A DNA stretch of 64,000 bases from positions 333,764-397,763 of the forward strand of contig NMRB01000212.1 in assembly GCA_002633025.1 (NCBI GenBank), written 5' to 3'. The position numbers and the translations under genes are program-made. The first letter of the stretch is position 1. The number at the start of each line of letters is the position of its first letter. Below, piece after piece: positions 26,038 through 39,846 of the stretch. Below the pieces are notes generated by a model, which was not told the DNA's origin, did no database searches, and saw nothing but the letters and a program-made list of their open reading frames with translations. This DNA comes from Notospermus geniculatus. Taxonomy: Eukaryota; Nemertea; Pilidiophora; Heteronemertea; Lineidae.

Positions 26038-29000
26038 AACCCTTATGACGACCCTTGAGAGGGTGGAGACTGCTATGGATGTAATGTATTAGGTCTCCTA
26101 AACACGACATGCATCCTGACTTGACCATTGTTGTTCACCTGCTGTCGAAACAATTGGGAAACTAGAGAAAATCGCGACAAGTCGCTTTCTTGGTAAAGGT
26201 GATGATAAGGTCCACTGCACCGAAGTATTGGTACTTGTCACCGTAAGAGTTCGGCTGAACTTCTTTGACAGCTCAGACATGGTTTCTCTCCCTGAACCAC
26301 TGAGAAAACTATGCTGTCAAAGTGTCCACATTATCACTTGAAGAATGGTATGGATTAAACTCAAGCTAGGCGCTGAAGAGCATCTTGATGATACCACGAG
26401 CCACTCTGGACAGCCGCTGTGAGAAGCAGTCAATATTTGAACCCTCTCGAGGGATACACAACCGCTTGAATTGATTAATTTGTCAATTTGGAAACGAAAT
26501 GGGAAAGCCCACAGCATCACCATTGATACCTTTGTGTATAAAAACAAAAACCAGGTTATCGTGGTGATGGAATGAAGTTTTTGAAACAGTCTCATTGGGA
26601 ATGGATGATGGTGTCTGAGGAATGATAATAAAATCTGTTTGTGTGTATTTACACAGGTATCCCTGTTGGATATCAAACGATATGAAGTTTCCAAGGAATT
26701 CATCATGCATTATGGATAATGATTAGGAAGTTCCCTTAAAGGGCCACGATATTGAACTTTTTGTTGACAGCCGGCGGTGATTGCATCATTCTCCAAATCG
26801 TTTTGCCTTTGCCCCAGTGCTGGAAAATGTATGATTACAATACAATGCATACGTGGAGACCCTAGGAACGAGAATTGTTCTACATAGGGCGAGGATGATC
26901 GGCGGTAGTTTAACAACATTGTCAGTAGAGGTCTCCCTTATCGTGGGTATGTTTATCGCAGGATAGAGAAGGAATGCAGTGCCCTTTTAAAGGATAAGAG
27001 ATTGGTGATGATGTTAAGTATTTTCCAGGGCATGGGCTCTGTTGCAGTCATAACACCTACCGAATTGAGAAAACTGGTTCCCACTCCAAGAAGACTGCCT
27101 TAGTGGCAGAACTCGCAAATGCCTTGCCAAAATATCAGGAGTAACAAGAAAATGCATCTGATTAAAGTTCTAGTGCTTTTTGTGTTCCCATTCCATCAAC
27201 CAGCCATGTTTAGCAAAAGAGTTAAAATTCTCTCCCTGATATCAATATAAATTTCATAGCTTCACACACGTTCCAATACCGCATGGCTTTGAAGTGTTTC
27301 TCGAGGAAGTCAGCTCCTTGGCAGTCTGACAAACATGTAACACATAATGCCGAGATATGGTGAAAGCCACTTGAGAAATTTCTACTCGATATTCTCATTA
27401 AGGTTGGTTTAGCGCTCAATATTCTGAGCTGAACAAGTTTTCTCTACGTCAGAAGCCTCTTATGTGGTGTTGAGGTTGGTTTTGCACGAGATGGGAATTC
27501 ATCTTCAATACCGTAAACCCTGTTAACGTAACTCGCGTTAATCCGTGTCTGGCTCTTACATAAATCCCTTATTTTCACATCCCCTTTATTTTGTCGCTGG
27601 TTGTCTTTTCTTGCATCATTGAAAATGTGATTTTGAATGCTGTGTCTTCCTAACGGGTTTAACACTCTTAACCAGTTACTTTTTAGTGGTAGGTTACTTA
27701 GTATCTCTGCCTGTTAGATCTCAACCTCCCCTAACCAACTAAGAATATGATTGTAGAAAGAAATAAAAAGTTGTTTGTGATCTTTTTCTTGTCCATTTAG
27801 AAAAAATGCTATAGATTTACTAGAAGAAATCTTGCCATTATCTGTGGCCTTTCGAGGGAATGATTCTTTTCGATTCCGAGTAATGGACGTCGATTGTTAG
27901 TTGGGAGAGACGGTTATGTCCTGCCTTGTTTATGATGTTTTGTCGTCAAGGTATCTAACGTGCTGTTCTTATCATAGATCCTTCCTGCATGGATTGGCGC
28001 AGAATGGAATAATGGATACCTCAAGTGCGACAATTTCCCGCACTTGTCCCCTTGTCAGCACCGTGGTCTTAACGTGGGCGTCTGCCGGATTAGTTGTTGA
28101 CAAAGTCACATAAGAAATATGCTTTAACGTATGATGCATGTAGTGCTCTTTAAAATTGGCATCAGCAGTGACATTTTGGTCGTTTGCAAATCTGTAGAGA
28201 GTTTCTGGGTCTGTCTCGTGACTTATGTCAGTTCAGTCTTCTGCTTCGTCAGCCTAGCTTTGTTGATTCCTGAATGTTGGTGGGTCTCAGAAGGCACAAC
28301 ATACATCTGAGAAAGGCTTCTTGCTTTGGCCACATGTGACTATAGGTATGACAACAATGCCCTCGAAGTTCGAAATGGACAATTAAAAGTTTGTTACAAG
28401 CTGTGGGCATGACATTCGCCCTGTGCCCCATCTCTCCTGAAACCCTTCAGCAGAGCTGAAGAAGCTGCTTGTACTGAGTTGAGTTGAGCCTTTGAAGGAG
28501 CACCTTCAACTTGTGTTCCACTTAATACTCTTGAGAATAGCAAGTCTGGGTTAAATTCTTGCCAAAGGAAAAAGAAAGACGAGTGTTAACTTGTATGAGA
28601 TTTGAACCCATATGGAGGATTTTTTCATAAACTTTATTTAATTCACGCATTTGACAGTCGAGCTTGACTGATCGCTTCGTCGAAAAGACTTCTTCTTAAT
28701 GCTATCTTATATTACCATATCTCTTTCTATCACGTCTGATGTAAAAAAATCCTTGATTGATGACTTTGGTGCTGAAGTTATTAAACTCCAGGGATATTGT
28801 TGATTAATTAGTTTGACTATACTGTGTAGGTGTATGGTGATTAATGCATCATCAATAAAACTAAGCAGTGTAGTGTGACAACCCTTCTTACTGAAAGGAG
28901 AACTTAGCCAGGCCTACAGACCATTTAAGACCTGATGGATAAACCACTCTGATTTGCAGCAAACATGGTTGGACAGAATCTTTTCAATAAAGATGGTGGT

Positions 29001-30740
29001 CTAAGTTCTCACCATATGACGTCAAGCTTAATATGACATCAGAAGCTTAATGGCTGCTGGAACGCTAATAAGCTGGCCACAGTAGGTGAAATAATAGGAG
29101 GAGTCAGCTGCATGTACTGCCAATGGCAGCACTCACTGACAGCTCCTATTGTCTGAGAAAATGCATTTGGTAGTGTTATCATGCTTGGACAATGAACGGC
29201 AGCCACGTCATGTGGGAGAACAAGTAGGACATCATCTTTTTTGGAAAGGTCTATATCTTGACATATCAAGGCCTCCGGTCACTTCGTCCTTCAACTTGGC
29301 TCTCTTTGGAATCACTGAGTGTGAGTACGAGAGATTGGAACGCTTGTCAGGGCACGATGAACCATAACAACGGGGGCACGCTATCAAAACCATGAAATGA
29401 CGTCATAAAGATGCCATGTTCAACCCATAATACATGAAATATTGCCGTTCAATGGTAGAGCGATCATTATTGGCGATGTTCTGTAAATCTGCAATTGGTT
29501 ACGTTATGCCATTTTGATTGGTTGTAGATCCTTTGATTCTCTCTACATGTTGATTGGTTCAACCGGATCACATTTATCATGGAGGCTGCATATCTCGGCT
29601 TTATTTACTGATGCTCTCAAGCTACGTGCCATTGTTTGGAATGCAAAAATGATCTCTGCAGACCAACTACATTTTGTTGTCTAAATCCCCGTGGTAATGA
29701 AAATTCACCGCATTACCTGATCAGCAGAGTGGTTAGGGTAAAAATCGTTCACTTCTTCAATAAAGCATGAAACATACCTCTGAGGTATTGTCAAAAATGG
29801 CTACTTTGGCAGCCATATTTGAATTCAATATGGTGGCCACCATTGTTGCATTGCTTTGGTCTGTTTTTGATGTCTTCGATACAACCGCGCATAGCGCCAC
29901 CCCGTGGGATAAAAAAGTCAAGCAAGTTCCTCATTTCCTCCCAAATCTTCCTATCCGGATGAAGCTGCAGTTTGCTGTGAATCATGGGAATGTAGCGGCT
30001 GATAGATATCGACAAATTATTTAACTCGGAGGATGTCGGCGGAAATCGTGTTAATATTGATCACTGTCGTGAGTCTATCAAACACCAAGACGCTAATTCA
30101 TCACGGCCGAGACGTGATTTTTCAAAAGACATCTTCAGACATGTCTTTGAGGTCGCTCTATTAGCTAAACTGGCTTGAAGAGGCTCTCTTGAGGAATGTT
30201 CCATGTGCGTTTCAAAGACTGACTCAGGAGTTATAAAGTACATTTTGTCTTTATGAAGTAATGTATGTACATAATTCACCCAACTATCGTTTTCTTATTA
30301 ACAGGTTATCATTTTGTTATGAATGTAGAAGGCAATGAAATGAATGATGACGTCAATGGTGTTGGATTAGAAATGAAAGAAACTTTCCCCATCAAATTAA
30401 ATCATTCCAATGGGAACTTCTCGTCTTGTTTGCATCGCATTAAAAGTGATGCAATAAAGCTTACTGTCGACAATATCCGGCTCCAAATAGAGAACACGCG
30501 ATCATGAAAAAAGTGACTGAAATTAATCATTAACTCGGGTGTTTAATGGATTCTTTTCCTATGGTTATGGTGAATAATCTGAGTTGAATGAGGAGGGAAC
30601 TACATGGTAACTGGCATGTGTGGCTGTATCAGGTGCATGATGTGGAAATGTTCTGTGCTGCAGTGCACCACCCTTTGTAAAGAGCAGATTATCGAGAAAG
30701 TCATCGAAGAATTTCTTGTTGTGCCATAGGCCTACTTCGT

Positions 30741-30915
30741 GTTTCATTGGCATTGGCATTGTGGCATTATCATGGTTTGGGACTTGGGCCACTCGTAGTG
30801 TTTCAGTGGCATGGCATTGTGGCATTATCATGGTTACATGGGACTTGGGCTACTCGTATGTTTCATTGGCATTGGCACTGGCATTGTGGCATTATCATCT
30901 GGTTACATGGACTTC
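30741..30915. repeat. Tandem repeat, about 60-bp unit, three copies
   Basis: Units contain GGCATTGTGGCATTATCATG followed by GGACTTGGGC-ACTCGTA. Nothing coding. Confidence 0.7.
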
Positions 30916-32144
30916 AAGCATAATCATTTCATAGGCATCCGCATTGTGGTATTGTAATATTTTCAGTTCTTTGACCTCTTCATCTTGTATTGCAACTAGA
31001 ATGACCAAATGCTTGAGAAATCCACACAGGAAATTTCAACCCACTCCAGTGGGTACTGGCTTTTCGCTTTCCTGCATTGACATCAACAGGCACTGAACGA
31101 GGAGCAACCTCTTATGCCAACTCGGGTTGCATTCCCATCATCTTAAACGTCAGAAGAGTCATCTACTTATGAATATTTAGCCCAGATTTTAACCAACTTC
31201 TTTCCTATTGCGTCATTCGTATATGAAGTAGTCGTTACTGCGCCGGCACGTTTCCCTCTCTGGCACAGAGTATGGCTTGTGGCATTCAATTAAAAATGGA
31301 GCAGTTCCGAGCAAGCTTCGGTCTTTTTTAATGATGTGACTTGTGCTGGTTCTGGAATATCTGTAAGCAACGGACAGCTGTTTTAAGCAAGCTGTCGTCC
31401 TTATGAAGTGAGGCAGACAAATTATCATTACATTTAGATCAGTCTTGCCACTGGTACTCATGTACAGTAACAATATCAAAAGCTTGTCATATGCTGTGCC
31501 AAAGAGGAGTCTTCATTTTTCACTGCAAGATGGCCGCCACTGATTCAATCATAGAATAGTCCCATGTGGTTGTATCTGGTATTGGCACCCGCCACCCTGC
31601 TGTTGTAGATGTGAGCTACAGCAGCAGCTCTATTGATTACGAAGGAATTTTGGTTTTGTTGAGTGAGGGTAGGGTAGACAACAGACATGATTCATGATGT
31701 ATCAGATTGGGCTTCGGTGGAAGAACAGACAATACAGCATATCAGCTGTCAGAGTTGGGCAGTGGAAGCATTCTCGCAGGAAAAGTCGATTGTACAATAG
31801 GCCATGTCTGCTGACTTGGGGAATAACAATCATATTGGAAGGAAACAGATGCGGTGAACCACCTCATGAGACATTTATATCAAAAACTCCCCAAAGGTTA
31901 CCAACTGCCTGGAAAGTTATCCTCCAGCTTCATGATACGAATGTATTTTTTTCGAAGTCCATACTCCCACACACTGGCCGTTTGGCTGCTTTCTTATGGT
32001 TGAAATAAGAAGGTAACCTTGACAGACGTAGGTTGGAAGACTATCGATGTCAACAGAAGAGAAGAATTCAGAAGTACCAACCGAAAAGAAATATTTGTTA
32101 TTTGACTTTCTTTACTGTGGGTTTCCATTGTGGAATCCTTTATC

Positions 32145-32281
32145 NNNNNNNNNNNNNNNNNNNNNNNNNNNNNNNNNNNNNNNNNNNNNNNNNNNNNNNN
32201 NNNNNNNNNNNNNNNNNNNNNNNNNNNNNNNNNNNNNNNNNNNNNNNNNNNNNNNNNNNNNNNNNNNNNNNNNNNNNNNNN
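32145..32281. other. Assembly gap, 137 N
   Basis: A run of N inside OTOF intron 1. Open frames across it are meaningless. Confidence 0.99.
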
Positions 32282-32725
32282 CCGTAATCTTGAAGAATAC
32301 TCAGCGAACAAGTAGCTGTCATTATGATTGTAGCTGCTCTCCTGTTGCACGCGACATCCCTAACTGTTGGTGACATGAGGCAAGGAGCCATTAGTGCTCC
32401 TATTAGTCCTAGCCTAGTATAAATACCATGGGTTCGTGTTATGTCGACTTGATTAGCTTCATTCTGTAATTAGATTTGTGATGTGTCAGAACGGAGCATG
32501 GACTTGGCAGGCTACAGGAGGAGGATGGCTGCATGCAGAAACTTGGATTAGGTCATTGGTCCATTATTGGTGCCATCTCTCAAATCCCAGAGGGTGCTGG
32601 ATCAGTCAGTGCTAAAGTTAGCAGGGGGTAAATGCCTGTATAATTCCTAGGAGAGCGGCCCATTTCTGCTTTTCTCACTTCCAGTTTCTAAGACAGTTCC
32701 AAAAACTTCAGAAGACAATACTTCA

Positions 32726-32975
32726 GTCATGCTGACCATGACTTCCACTGTGCTGACCATGACTTTCAAGATGCTGACCATGACTTCCAACAAGCTGACC
32801 ATCACATCCAACATGCTGACCATCACATCCAACATGCTGACCATCACATCCAACATGCTGACCATGATTTCCAATGTGCTAACTGTGACATCCAACATCC
32901 TTGACCATGACTCCCAACATGCTGACCGTGACTGACGACTATGACATTCAACATGCTGACCTGTCTTCCAACATG
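32726..32975. repeat. Minisatellite, 21-bp unit
   Basis: About a dozen variants of CATGCTGACCATCACATCCA plus one base. The 21-bp period keeps frames open on both strands, giving ORFs of repeating VSMLDVM or LTITSNM that are not genes. Confidence 0.85.
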
Positions 32976-33975
32976 TCACCAATTATCAACAGGTTTACTC
33001 CCTGTGGGAAGGTCAAAAGATGAGGAGCCATTATTTCCCATAACCAGATATGGGGGTTGGTAAAACTATCCTTCGTCTATATCTTGTGGCTGTTAGCTCT
33101 CAAGAGAGTGAGGTCGTGTTACCCGCAGGCGTGGCTGGTTCCGTCATACAAAAGGAAACAGATCTAGATTAGCAATAATCTGTAACAGGGAAGAGATGGT
33201 TGTAGCTTGAGGGAAGATAAGATACTCGCCATTGCAGATGGTTTTGACATGTTGCATGGGTTGACTTGGGTTACTTAGTCTGGGGGTGACAGGCTGAACG
33301 GAGGCATATCTTTGTTAATCCAGATTTGTCTCCCTGAAAAAAGTGAAACGAAGCCGAACTTGCGGATGATACAACTAAATACCGTGAATACTGGCTTGAG
33401 GCTGTGACTGTGTAAAAAAGTAAGGGATCTGTTGTAATGGACGTGTTACAATGTTCTGTTGAGAAATATTCGGAGACGACTTTCGGATTTATTGTATTAC
33501 AATGTTCTGAAAAGTCAGAAGAGACCATTAGATCAGTAAGAGCCAGGCGAGTTAATCACGTTAACGTTATGTCCCATCAGACTTGAATCCATTTCTCGTC
33601 TCCCATACTGCATCACATGGAACAATACCAAATGATTTCTCTCCCTGTTGCTATAGTACGTTACATTACCATTGTATCAACATCACCGATCGACGGAAAT
33701 TGCAGATTCTGACGACTAGGTGGGTGGTTGTGATAAGGTCCTGTCACATTAACTCGAGCCGGAACATGCTACTGATGGAATTACATTGACTTTCTCTTTA
33801 GAGCTAAGAATGTCATAGTTCACACTTGTGATTCTTTATCCCCTCTTTTCAGTTGTAAGTCTCTGAAGAAGAACGCTAACATTTCTTTATATCTCATTGA
33901 GTTGCAGTAAAGAGCAGACGGCGTTATCTTAAGTGAGATATTTTTCCAAGTGCAAGTGGGGGAGGATCAAATCAA

Positions 33976-34623
33976 AATGAAGCAATAATAAAGTACAATA
34001 ATGTGGCACTTTAGATGACGAATAGGTGGGAATGAGAATGCCTCCCAGATGATAATGCCCGCCTAATTGTGTGTGGTGGACACTCAAAAACAGAGAAACA
34101 TGTTTATCAGTGCATTCCCCATTGTCATGGTTGCAGCATCCATCAATATTTTGTTGGGGGGGCATTGGGAAATGGGGGCAGTAAAAATATTACACCAGTC
34201 TGTGTGATTATATATGGTTGGGAATTCTGGCATTTGAAAGTCTGTCAGTGTTGGTGATGGTAGATTAGTGAGTTTCCACAATGGCCCGGTTTAGGCCTCC
34301 AACATCGTTTAGCGCTGATTCACCTACTGTTCAAGTAGGATAAAAAAAGGAGGAATACTCGAAGCCCTCATCGGAGCTTTGCAGAAACCTCATTATTTTC
34401 CACCCCCGCCCCCTACAGGTTGTATATTACCCTCCCTTGTGTAGTGTCCGATACCAGTAATACATGTATAATATTCAAGATGGTTATGATCAGAATTTGA
34501 TTACACTGACTTACGAAAGTCCGCCGGTGTCGGTATTTCATTATTACCCGTTCATAACTGCCTGGTTTCATCTTATAAATCAGTCTGTCGTGATGATGTA
34601 TAATAATGATCTCGGTTGAAAGA
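33976..34623. repeat. Duplicated contig end, copy A
   Basis: A 648-bp stretch that recurs at 34647-35285 with few differences. It ends GGTTGAAAGA directly before a single N at 34624, while copy B continues past the same bases. Confidence 0.86.
34055..34197. repeat. Dispersed 140-bp repeat, OTOF intron copy
   Basis: Shares the order GCCCGCCT, GGACACTCAAAAACAGAG, TCAGTGC, TTTTGTT and the end AATATTACACC with 5433-5578, but is clearly diverged. Confidence 0.6.
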
Positions 34624-34624
34624 N
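34624..34624. other. Single-N contig junction
   Basis: A lone N between copies A and B of the 640-bp duplication. Confidence 0.8.
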
Positions 34625-34646
34625 CCCCATTGATGGGGGCGGTCTT

Positions 34647-35285
34647 AATGAAGCAATAAAGTACAATAATGTGGCACTTTAGATGAAGAACAGGTGGGAA
34701 TGAGAATACCGGATGATAATGCCCACCTAATTGTGTGGCGGACACTCAAAAACAGAGAAACATGTTTATCAGTGCATTCCCCATTGTCATGGTTGCAGCA
34801 TCCATCAATATTTTGTTGGGGGGGCATTGGGAAATGGGGGCAGTAAAAATATTACACCAGTCTGTGTGATTATTTTTGGTTGGGAATTCTGGCATTTGAA
34901 AGTCTGTCAGTGTTGGTGATGGTAGATTAGTGAGTTTCCACAATGGCCCGTTTAGACCTCCAACATCGTTTAGCGCTGATTCACCTATTGTTCGAGTAGG
35001 ATAAAAAACAGAGGAATACTCGAAGCCCTCATCGGAGCTTTGCAGAAACCTCATTATTTTCCACCCCCGCCCCCCTACAGGTTGTATATTACCCTCCCTT
35101 GTGTAGTGTCCGATACCAGTAATACATGTATAATATTCAAGATGGTTATGATCAGAATTTGATTACACTGACTTATGAAAGTCCGCCGGTGTCGGTATTT
35201 CGTTATTACCCGTTCATAACTGCCTGGTTTCATCTTATAAATCAGTCTGTCGTGATGATGTATAATAATGATCTCGGTTGAAAGA
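34647..35285. repeat. Duplicated contig start, copy B
   Basis: Second copy of 33976-34623. The 22 bases between the N and 34647 do not match copy A and look like an untrimmed contig start. Confidence 0.86.
34719..34859. repeat. Dispersed 140-bp repeat, OTOF intron (copy B of overlap)
   Basis: The same element as 34055-34197, seen again because of the contig-overlap duplication. Confidence 0.6.
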
Positions 35286-35499
35286 TACGGCTCACCTGAC
35301 TGGTGGCCATTCCCCACCTTCGTGGCTTCGGTCTCGTAAATCGACTGGGTGTGGTCTCATAAGGCTGCTGTTCATTACGTCTCTTCATGCTTCAGGTCTT
35401 GCTTCATTTAACGTGAGTAGATCATCTTAAAGGGGCAGTTACGCTTCTTGTTTACCACCAAACTGCAGGTCCCATTAATACTGTACTGAAGGGTTAAAG

Positions 35500-35830
35500 C
35501 ATATGACTTGGGCTACCAAGTGGACACAGCGGTCCCAAATACATGCAGATGTCGATTGGGGGTGTTTGCCATCCTTGAGGACTGAACTGTAAGATGTCAT
35601 TTCAGACACATTATATGGCTCTTCAGTGCACCTTCCTTGCCCACCCGCCATAATGGCAACGTTTGCCTGCCAACAGGTCATGAGAGGACAGCATGTCCAA
35701 TGGTGTCTGTCGATGTGGGTCCATGCCGTCCTTAAGGAATGGATAGTAGGACGTCGTTTCAGACACATCTGACCCTTCAGCTTTCTCCGGCACCCTCCAG
35801 AGCCATAGTGGCAACAGGATCTTCAGGCAT
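35500..35830. repeat. Diverged tandem duplication, about 170-bp unit
   Basis: Two adjacent blocks share the order TGTCGAT, GCC(A/G)TCCTT-AGGA, TTTCAGACACAT and CC(G/A)CCATAATGGCAAC or its variant. The overlapping minus-strand ORFs reflect this repeat. Confidence 0.55.
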
Positions 35831-36393
35831 ATGTGATACTCTGGGGCTCTGAGGCCACAGTTCTAATCAGCTGTGACTAATGAACGTTGCTCCAAGGGTT
35901 AATATAGAAAGAAATCATACTCTGTCTCTGTCTGGTATTGCTAATGACCGTCGCTGCCCTCAGTAGCCACTGGATAAAGGGAGTAATGAAAGCTTGGGTT
36001 GTTTGCAAAAGATAACCCCCAGAAAACCGTTTTTTCTCAAATGAATGATCATTCTATCTCATCCCATTTGGCCCAGGTCCTCCAGCGATCGGTTCAAAGA
36101 CAGCCCACCGCCTGAGCTTCCTTTCGTTCTTAATTAGAGTCTGCTGATGCACCTGGCAAGCGCGATCTGAAGCTTCAAAGAGGGAATAATGTGGAACATT
36201 GTTTTATTACAAGGGACACGAATTGTACTGGGAGATGGATCAGTCTTGTATTGTTTTTTCTTTCCCAGACATTGTGGTGGCTGCTTGCGCGATTTCATTC
36301 GATGAATGCTTACAGCACATAAAGAAAACACTCATTCATCGTGTAGAATCAGGCATAAAGGCTGGAAGAGGTCAAAGCTATTTATATTGGTTG

Positions 36394-36530
36394 AATGAAA
36401 AGGTCAAGGCCACCTTTCCTTCATGAATAGATCAGGGTCATTGAGCTTGTTGAAGGAAAAGGTTTAGACCACCTTTCCTTCCGGAATAGATCAAGGTCAT
36501 TACGCTTGTTGAAGGAAGAGGTCAGGGTCA
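36394..36530. repeat. Tandem repeat, about 65-bp unit
   Basis: Units contain CCACCTTTCCTTC, GAATAGATCA(G/A)GGTCATT and GCTTGTTGAAGGAA. Two complete copies and one partial. Confidence 0.65.
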
Positions 36531-38039
36531 TTCATGTGTATTTAGAGAGGAAGTCAAAGCAATCTATTCTTGTCAGATAAAGCTGGCAGTGTTCCACAAA
36601 ATAGCATCCCAAAACCAAGTTATGAGTGCACAACTCCTACAGCAACATTGGCGAAACTGGAGACAGGTGAAAATGGCCACCATCTTCATAGACTGACTTG
36701 GTCAATATTGGTAGAACAGTATCATGACTTTTGCTTATACTAGAAGCACTTTGTGGCTGACAGGTCGACCAAGAGCTGTCAGTCAATTAGCAAGTCCATT
36801 AATTGATTCATTGTTTAATCAGTAAGCCATTGTGGTGGATGCATTTGTTTCTCTTCTCATTAGTACTGTCAATTTCATACGGCTTTGACTTTGTCAGGTC
36901 TTATTCTTTCAAATAGTAGGCCTAAAATGTTGTTTTTTCATGAACTTCAGTATTATCGAAATCTGCAAAAGATTCGTACTGATTAAAGACTGTAACCGAG
37001 CTTTGCCTGCAAACCCATCATCCTCCTCCCACATTTCTAAAGTCTTTTAGCAAAACTTCATCATAGACATTTTCAAAGGTCACATCTACTGATATATATA
37101 ATATGCATCTTTTAAAACAATGATTGCCATTGATAGCAAGTTGCTTTGATACAGATTTAATGGATTGTTGCTACAGTTTCAGCCATTTGAACTGAATTAC
37201 CGGTACAATCTTTTCTTGTTGTTATGGGTGTCCTCTATATGCAGGCAAAGAGCCACCTGTACTTTATCAGAAACTCGTCATGCGGTATGCCAGGTTGATA
37301 CCAAATACCTATGATATGATTATGATCTCATCTGCCAACTCGCCGCAAGCAGTTGTCAATTTAATGGATCATCGATGATTTTTATCGATTGTCAATCATA
37401 CTGTTAATGTTTTCCGATCGCCCACAGCAAAACAAGTGTTTTACAAAGATGAACCAAAACAAATACTGGTGCTTTATTACGCTTATCATGTCTAACATGT
37501 TGACCTATACGACCGAAGTTGGGTAGACTGTTGTGAATTAAAGGCAGGTTGACTGTCTATGGGCAATGCAGCCGTAACAAACAATTATAGTCGGTGACGG
37601 AGGGAGCAAGCATTAAGAACCACTGATTACCTCAGGATGGACCTGAAGGAGTCAATAGACAAATGAAGTGATGATAAACAGTATCTTTCCCTCGCTTTCT
37701 TACTTCATCAAGTGATGAAAACCAAAGGAAACAGATTGCCTCAATTACAGATTGATCTGTGGCTGATCCTGATCAAGATAATTGACAGATGTCACTTATG
37801 ATAGCAACATCAATAATACGGCGCATGATCTGATGGGGCCATTGCCCTGACAGTGGAGGACATTGGACAGGTCATCAAATAAAACATGTCTTAATCCTAA
37901 AGAGGGTGTCAGTAGAGTTGCTGATGAAATGTAGGATTCACGAGGCAGGGATGATTCTTTGAAACAAGTCAAGTGCAATATCTCTCGGCAAGAAAGGGGC
38001 GACATGGGGTTTTAACCCCTTCCTCATCAGTTACATACG

Positions 38040-38193
38040 CAGGCGCAGATCCAGAGGGGCGCACCGAGCGCACGGCTCCCCTTTTGGCCAACAAATCTGT
38101 AAAATCGACCATGAAATTCTGTAATTGGGCACAAATTTCAATGTTCCTAGCACAGGGTGCCCCCTCTTTTCCCAAATCCTGGACCCGCCCCTG
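38040..38193. mobile_element. CGGATCCAGGGG inverted-repeat element, copy 1
   Basis: The left end GCAGGCGCAGATCCAGAGGG pairs with the right end CCTGGACCCGCCCCTG. The interior contains GGCCAACAAATCTGTAAAAT. A second copy at 44465-44637 has the same ends and interior, and a fragment lies at 63623. Confidence 0.75.
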
Positions 38194-38934
38194 ATACGGA
38201 TATGCTTCCATTATGGCCAACAGCCCATCGAAGAGTTCCATCTCCTTAGGAACCAATCCTTTATGCTATTCTATGATGCTGGTCTTATTGCTATTTCATT
38301 GGTTAATCTTCCAGTAATGTGATCAAAACTTATTCGAATATTGATAACCCGACCGGTCAAAATTGCGAAATCAAACACCAAATGTCAAATAAATGGCAGC
38401 CATATTTGATAATACAAATCCAAATGAATCTGATACTGTGTGCGTTGTCCGTCCCATCGATCATCCGGCATGTACCGACATGTCGACCACCTAATATGGT
38501 GGATGTAGTCATGAAGCAGACGTCGTATCGATCACAACCAAAAAGCAATAAAAAGTCAGATTATGGATCGTCAATCGCCATGGTAGACGTAATGAGTAAT
38601 TAACATATTAGCCACACCGTTCATCTGATACGTATTCGATAAGCTGTCGAGCTGGGGTTAACTCAGACTGTGGCCTCTCTACAAAAAAACTTCCCACGGG
38701 TGTGGAACTAGATCCCTCAACTGAAAATGCATGATCAGAATCTTCTCTCTGGTGTCAACGTGTTAGGAACTATCCACAACAGAACAAATCCTGTTGTTTT
38801 GCCCCAAGTTAGTCAATACAAGCCTCCTCCCAGGTATATTGGCCTCTTACTACCATATTTTAAACCAACACTTTCTTGTGGCCAAACAACTAACATTGGT
38901 CATGTTGGTAGGCCTTCCTCTATCTTTCTTCCTC

Positions 38935-39206
38935 ATGCCCAGTTGCTCAGGTGTGGTTTACACGAGCTGATCCAATGCAATGCTTCTTCCATCTTCAAAG
39001 TCAGGGAATACAATGAGTAGGCCTACCATTTTAAGTCGCGCTTATAACCACCCCACTGCCAGGTTGATTATAAGACAGGCTTAAGCTTGGCTCATGTTTG
39101 AAGCTCAACCTGTGGAACACGCGATGAAAAATAAACCTGGCTTAAGCTGCGCTCATGTTGTGATCAACCGAAATCCAGTTTAAGTCAAGGCTGAGCAACC
39201 GGGCAT
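38935..39206. mobile_element. 272-bp element with ATGCCC(A/G)GTTGCTCAG terminal inverted repeats
   Basis: ATGCCCAGTTGCTCAG at the left and CTGAGCAACCGGGCAT at the right are complementary except for one position. The interior includes GTCGCGCTTATAACCAC and CCACTGCCAGGTTGA. A partial copy in opposite orientation is at 45935-46109. Confidence 0.75.
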
Positions 39207-39410
39207 TTAGAGTTCTCATGCTGTCTGCCCCTTGATGGGCACCTTTCTCGTCCCTGGTACATGCCACTGCTTCTCAAAGCTGAGACGGTTTAATCATGCA
39301 CTCGTAATAAACTAACACACGATCAACATCTATAAAACTCTTTTAACTTGAACCAACAACACTGCAACTTCATCAGACATGGCTGCCATCAGGACTTCGT
39401 CTTTGCTTGC

Positions 39411-39846
39411 TTAGGCCACACTTTTTTTATTCTTTGGTTTACGGGCCCGCCGACGTGGCAAAATGCCATTCCGAAAAAAAAATAAAATTGGGAAAATCAG
39501 TTTCTTTTATTGCCTCCGAAGTTCAAATGAGGTCTTCTAAGAAAAAAACGAATAAATGGAGTCATTTTTATTCTCGCCGACCTTGGATTAGCAGTCAGGA
39601 CAGCTAAAAATAAATTAAACCAACACTATTTCCCAGCAACAAGGACGGAAAGAAGCAGAAAAGAGGCATTTATAAAGAATTTATTTGGTTTTTTATTTCC
39701 TCCGATTTGTCTAACTTGTCATTCTAAAGCTGAAAATGAAAAAAGTGAACTTAACCTAAGTTTTTTTTTATTTTTATTCCGTCCTCCGTACCTGGGCTCA
39801 GAAACTTTGTGCCCGTAAACCAAAGAATATAATAACCCTGGCCTTA
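39411..39846. mobile_element. 436-bp element with TTTACGGGC terminal inverted repeats
   Basis: ATTCTTTGGTTTACGGGC (39429-39446) and GCCCGTAAACCAAAGAAT (39811-39828) are exact complements, and pairing continues outward to TTAGGCC and GGCCTTA. The interior is A-rich with no coding capacity. Confidence 0.7.

Noticed and set aside
28590-28612. ATTTGAACCCAT as a possible tRNA B-box
   Set aside because: No A-box or stem partner in reach.
32130-32391. Open frames crossing 32145-32281
   Set aside because: Artefacts of the 137-N gap.
32647-32982. Minus-strand frame with repeated MVSMLDV
   Set aside because: The 21-bp minisatellite has a period divisible by three and keeps frames open on both strands.
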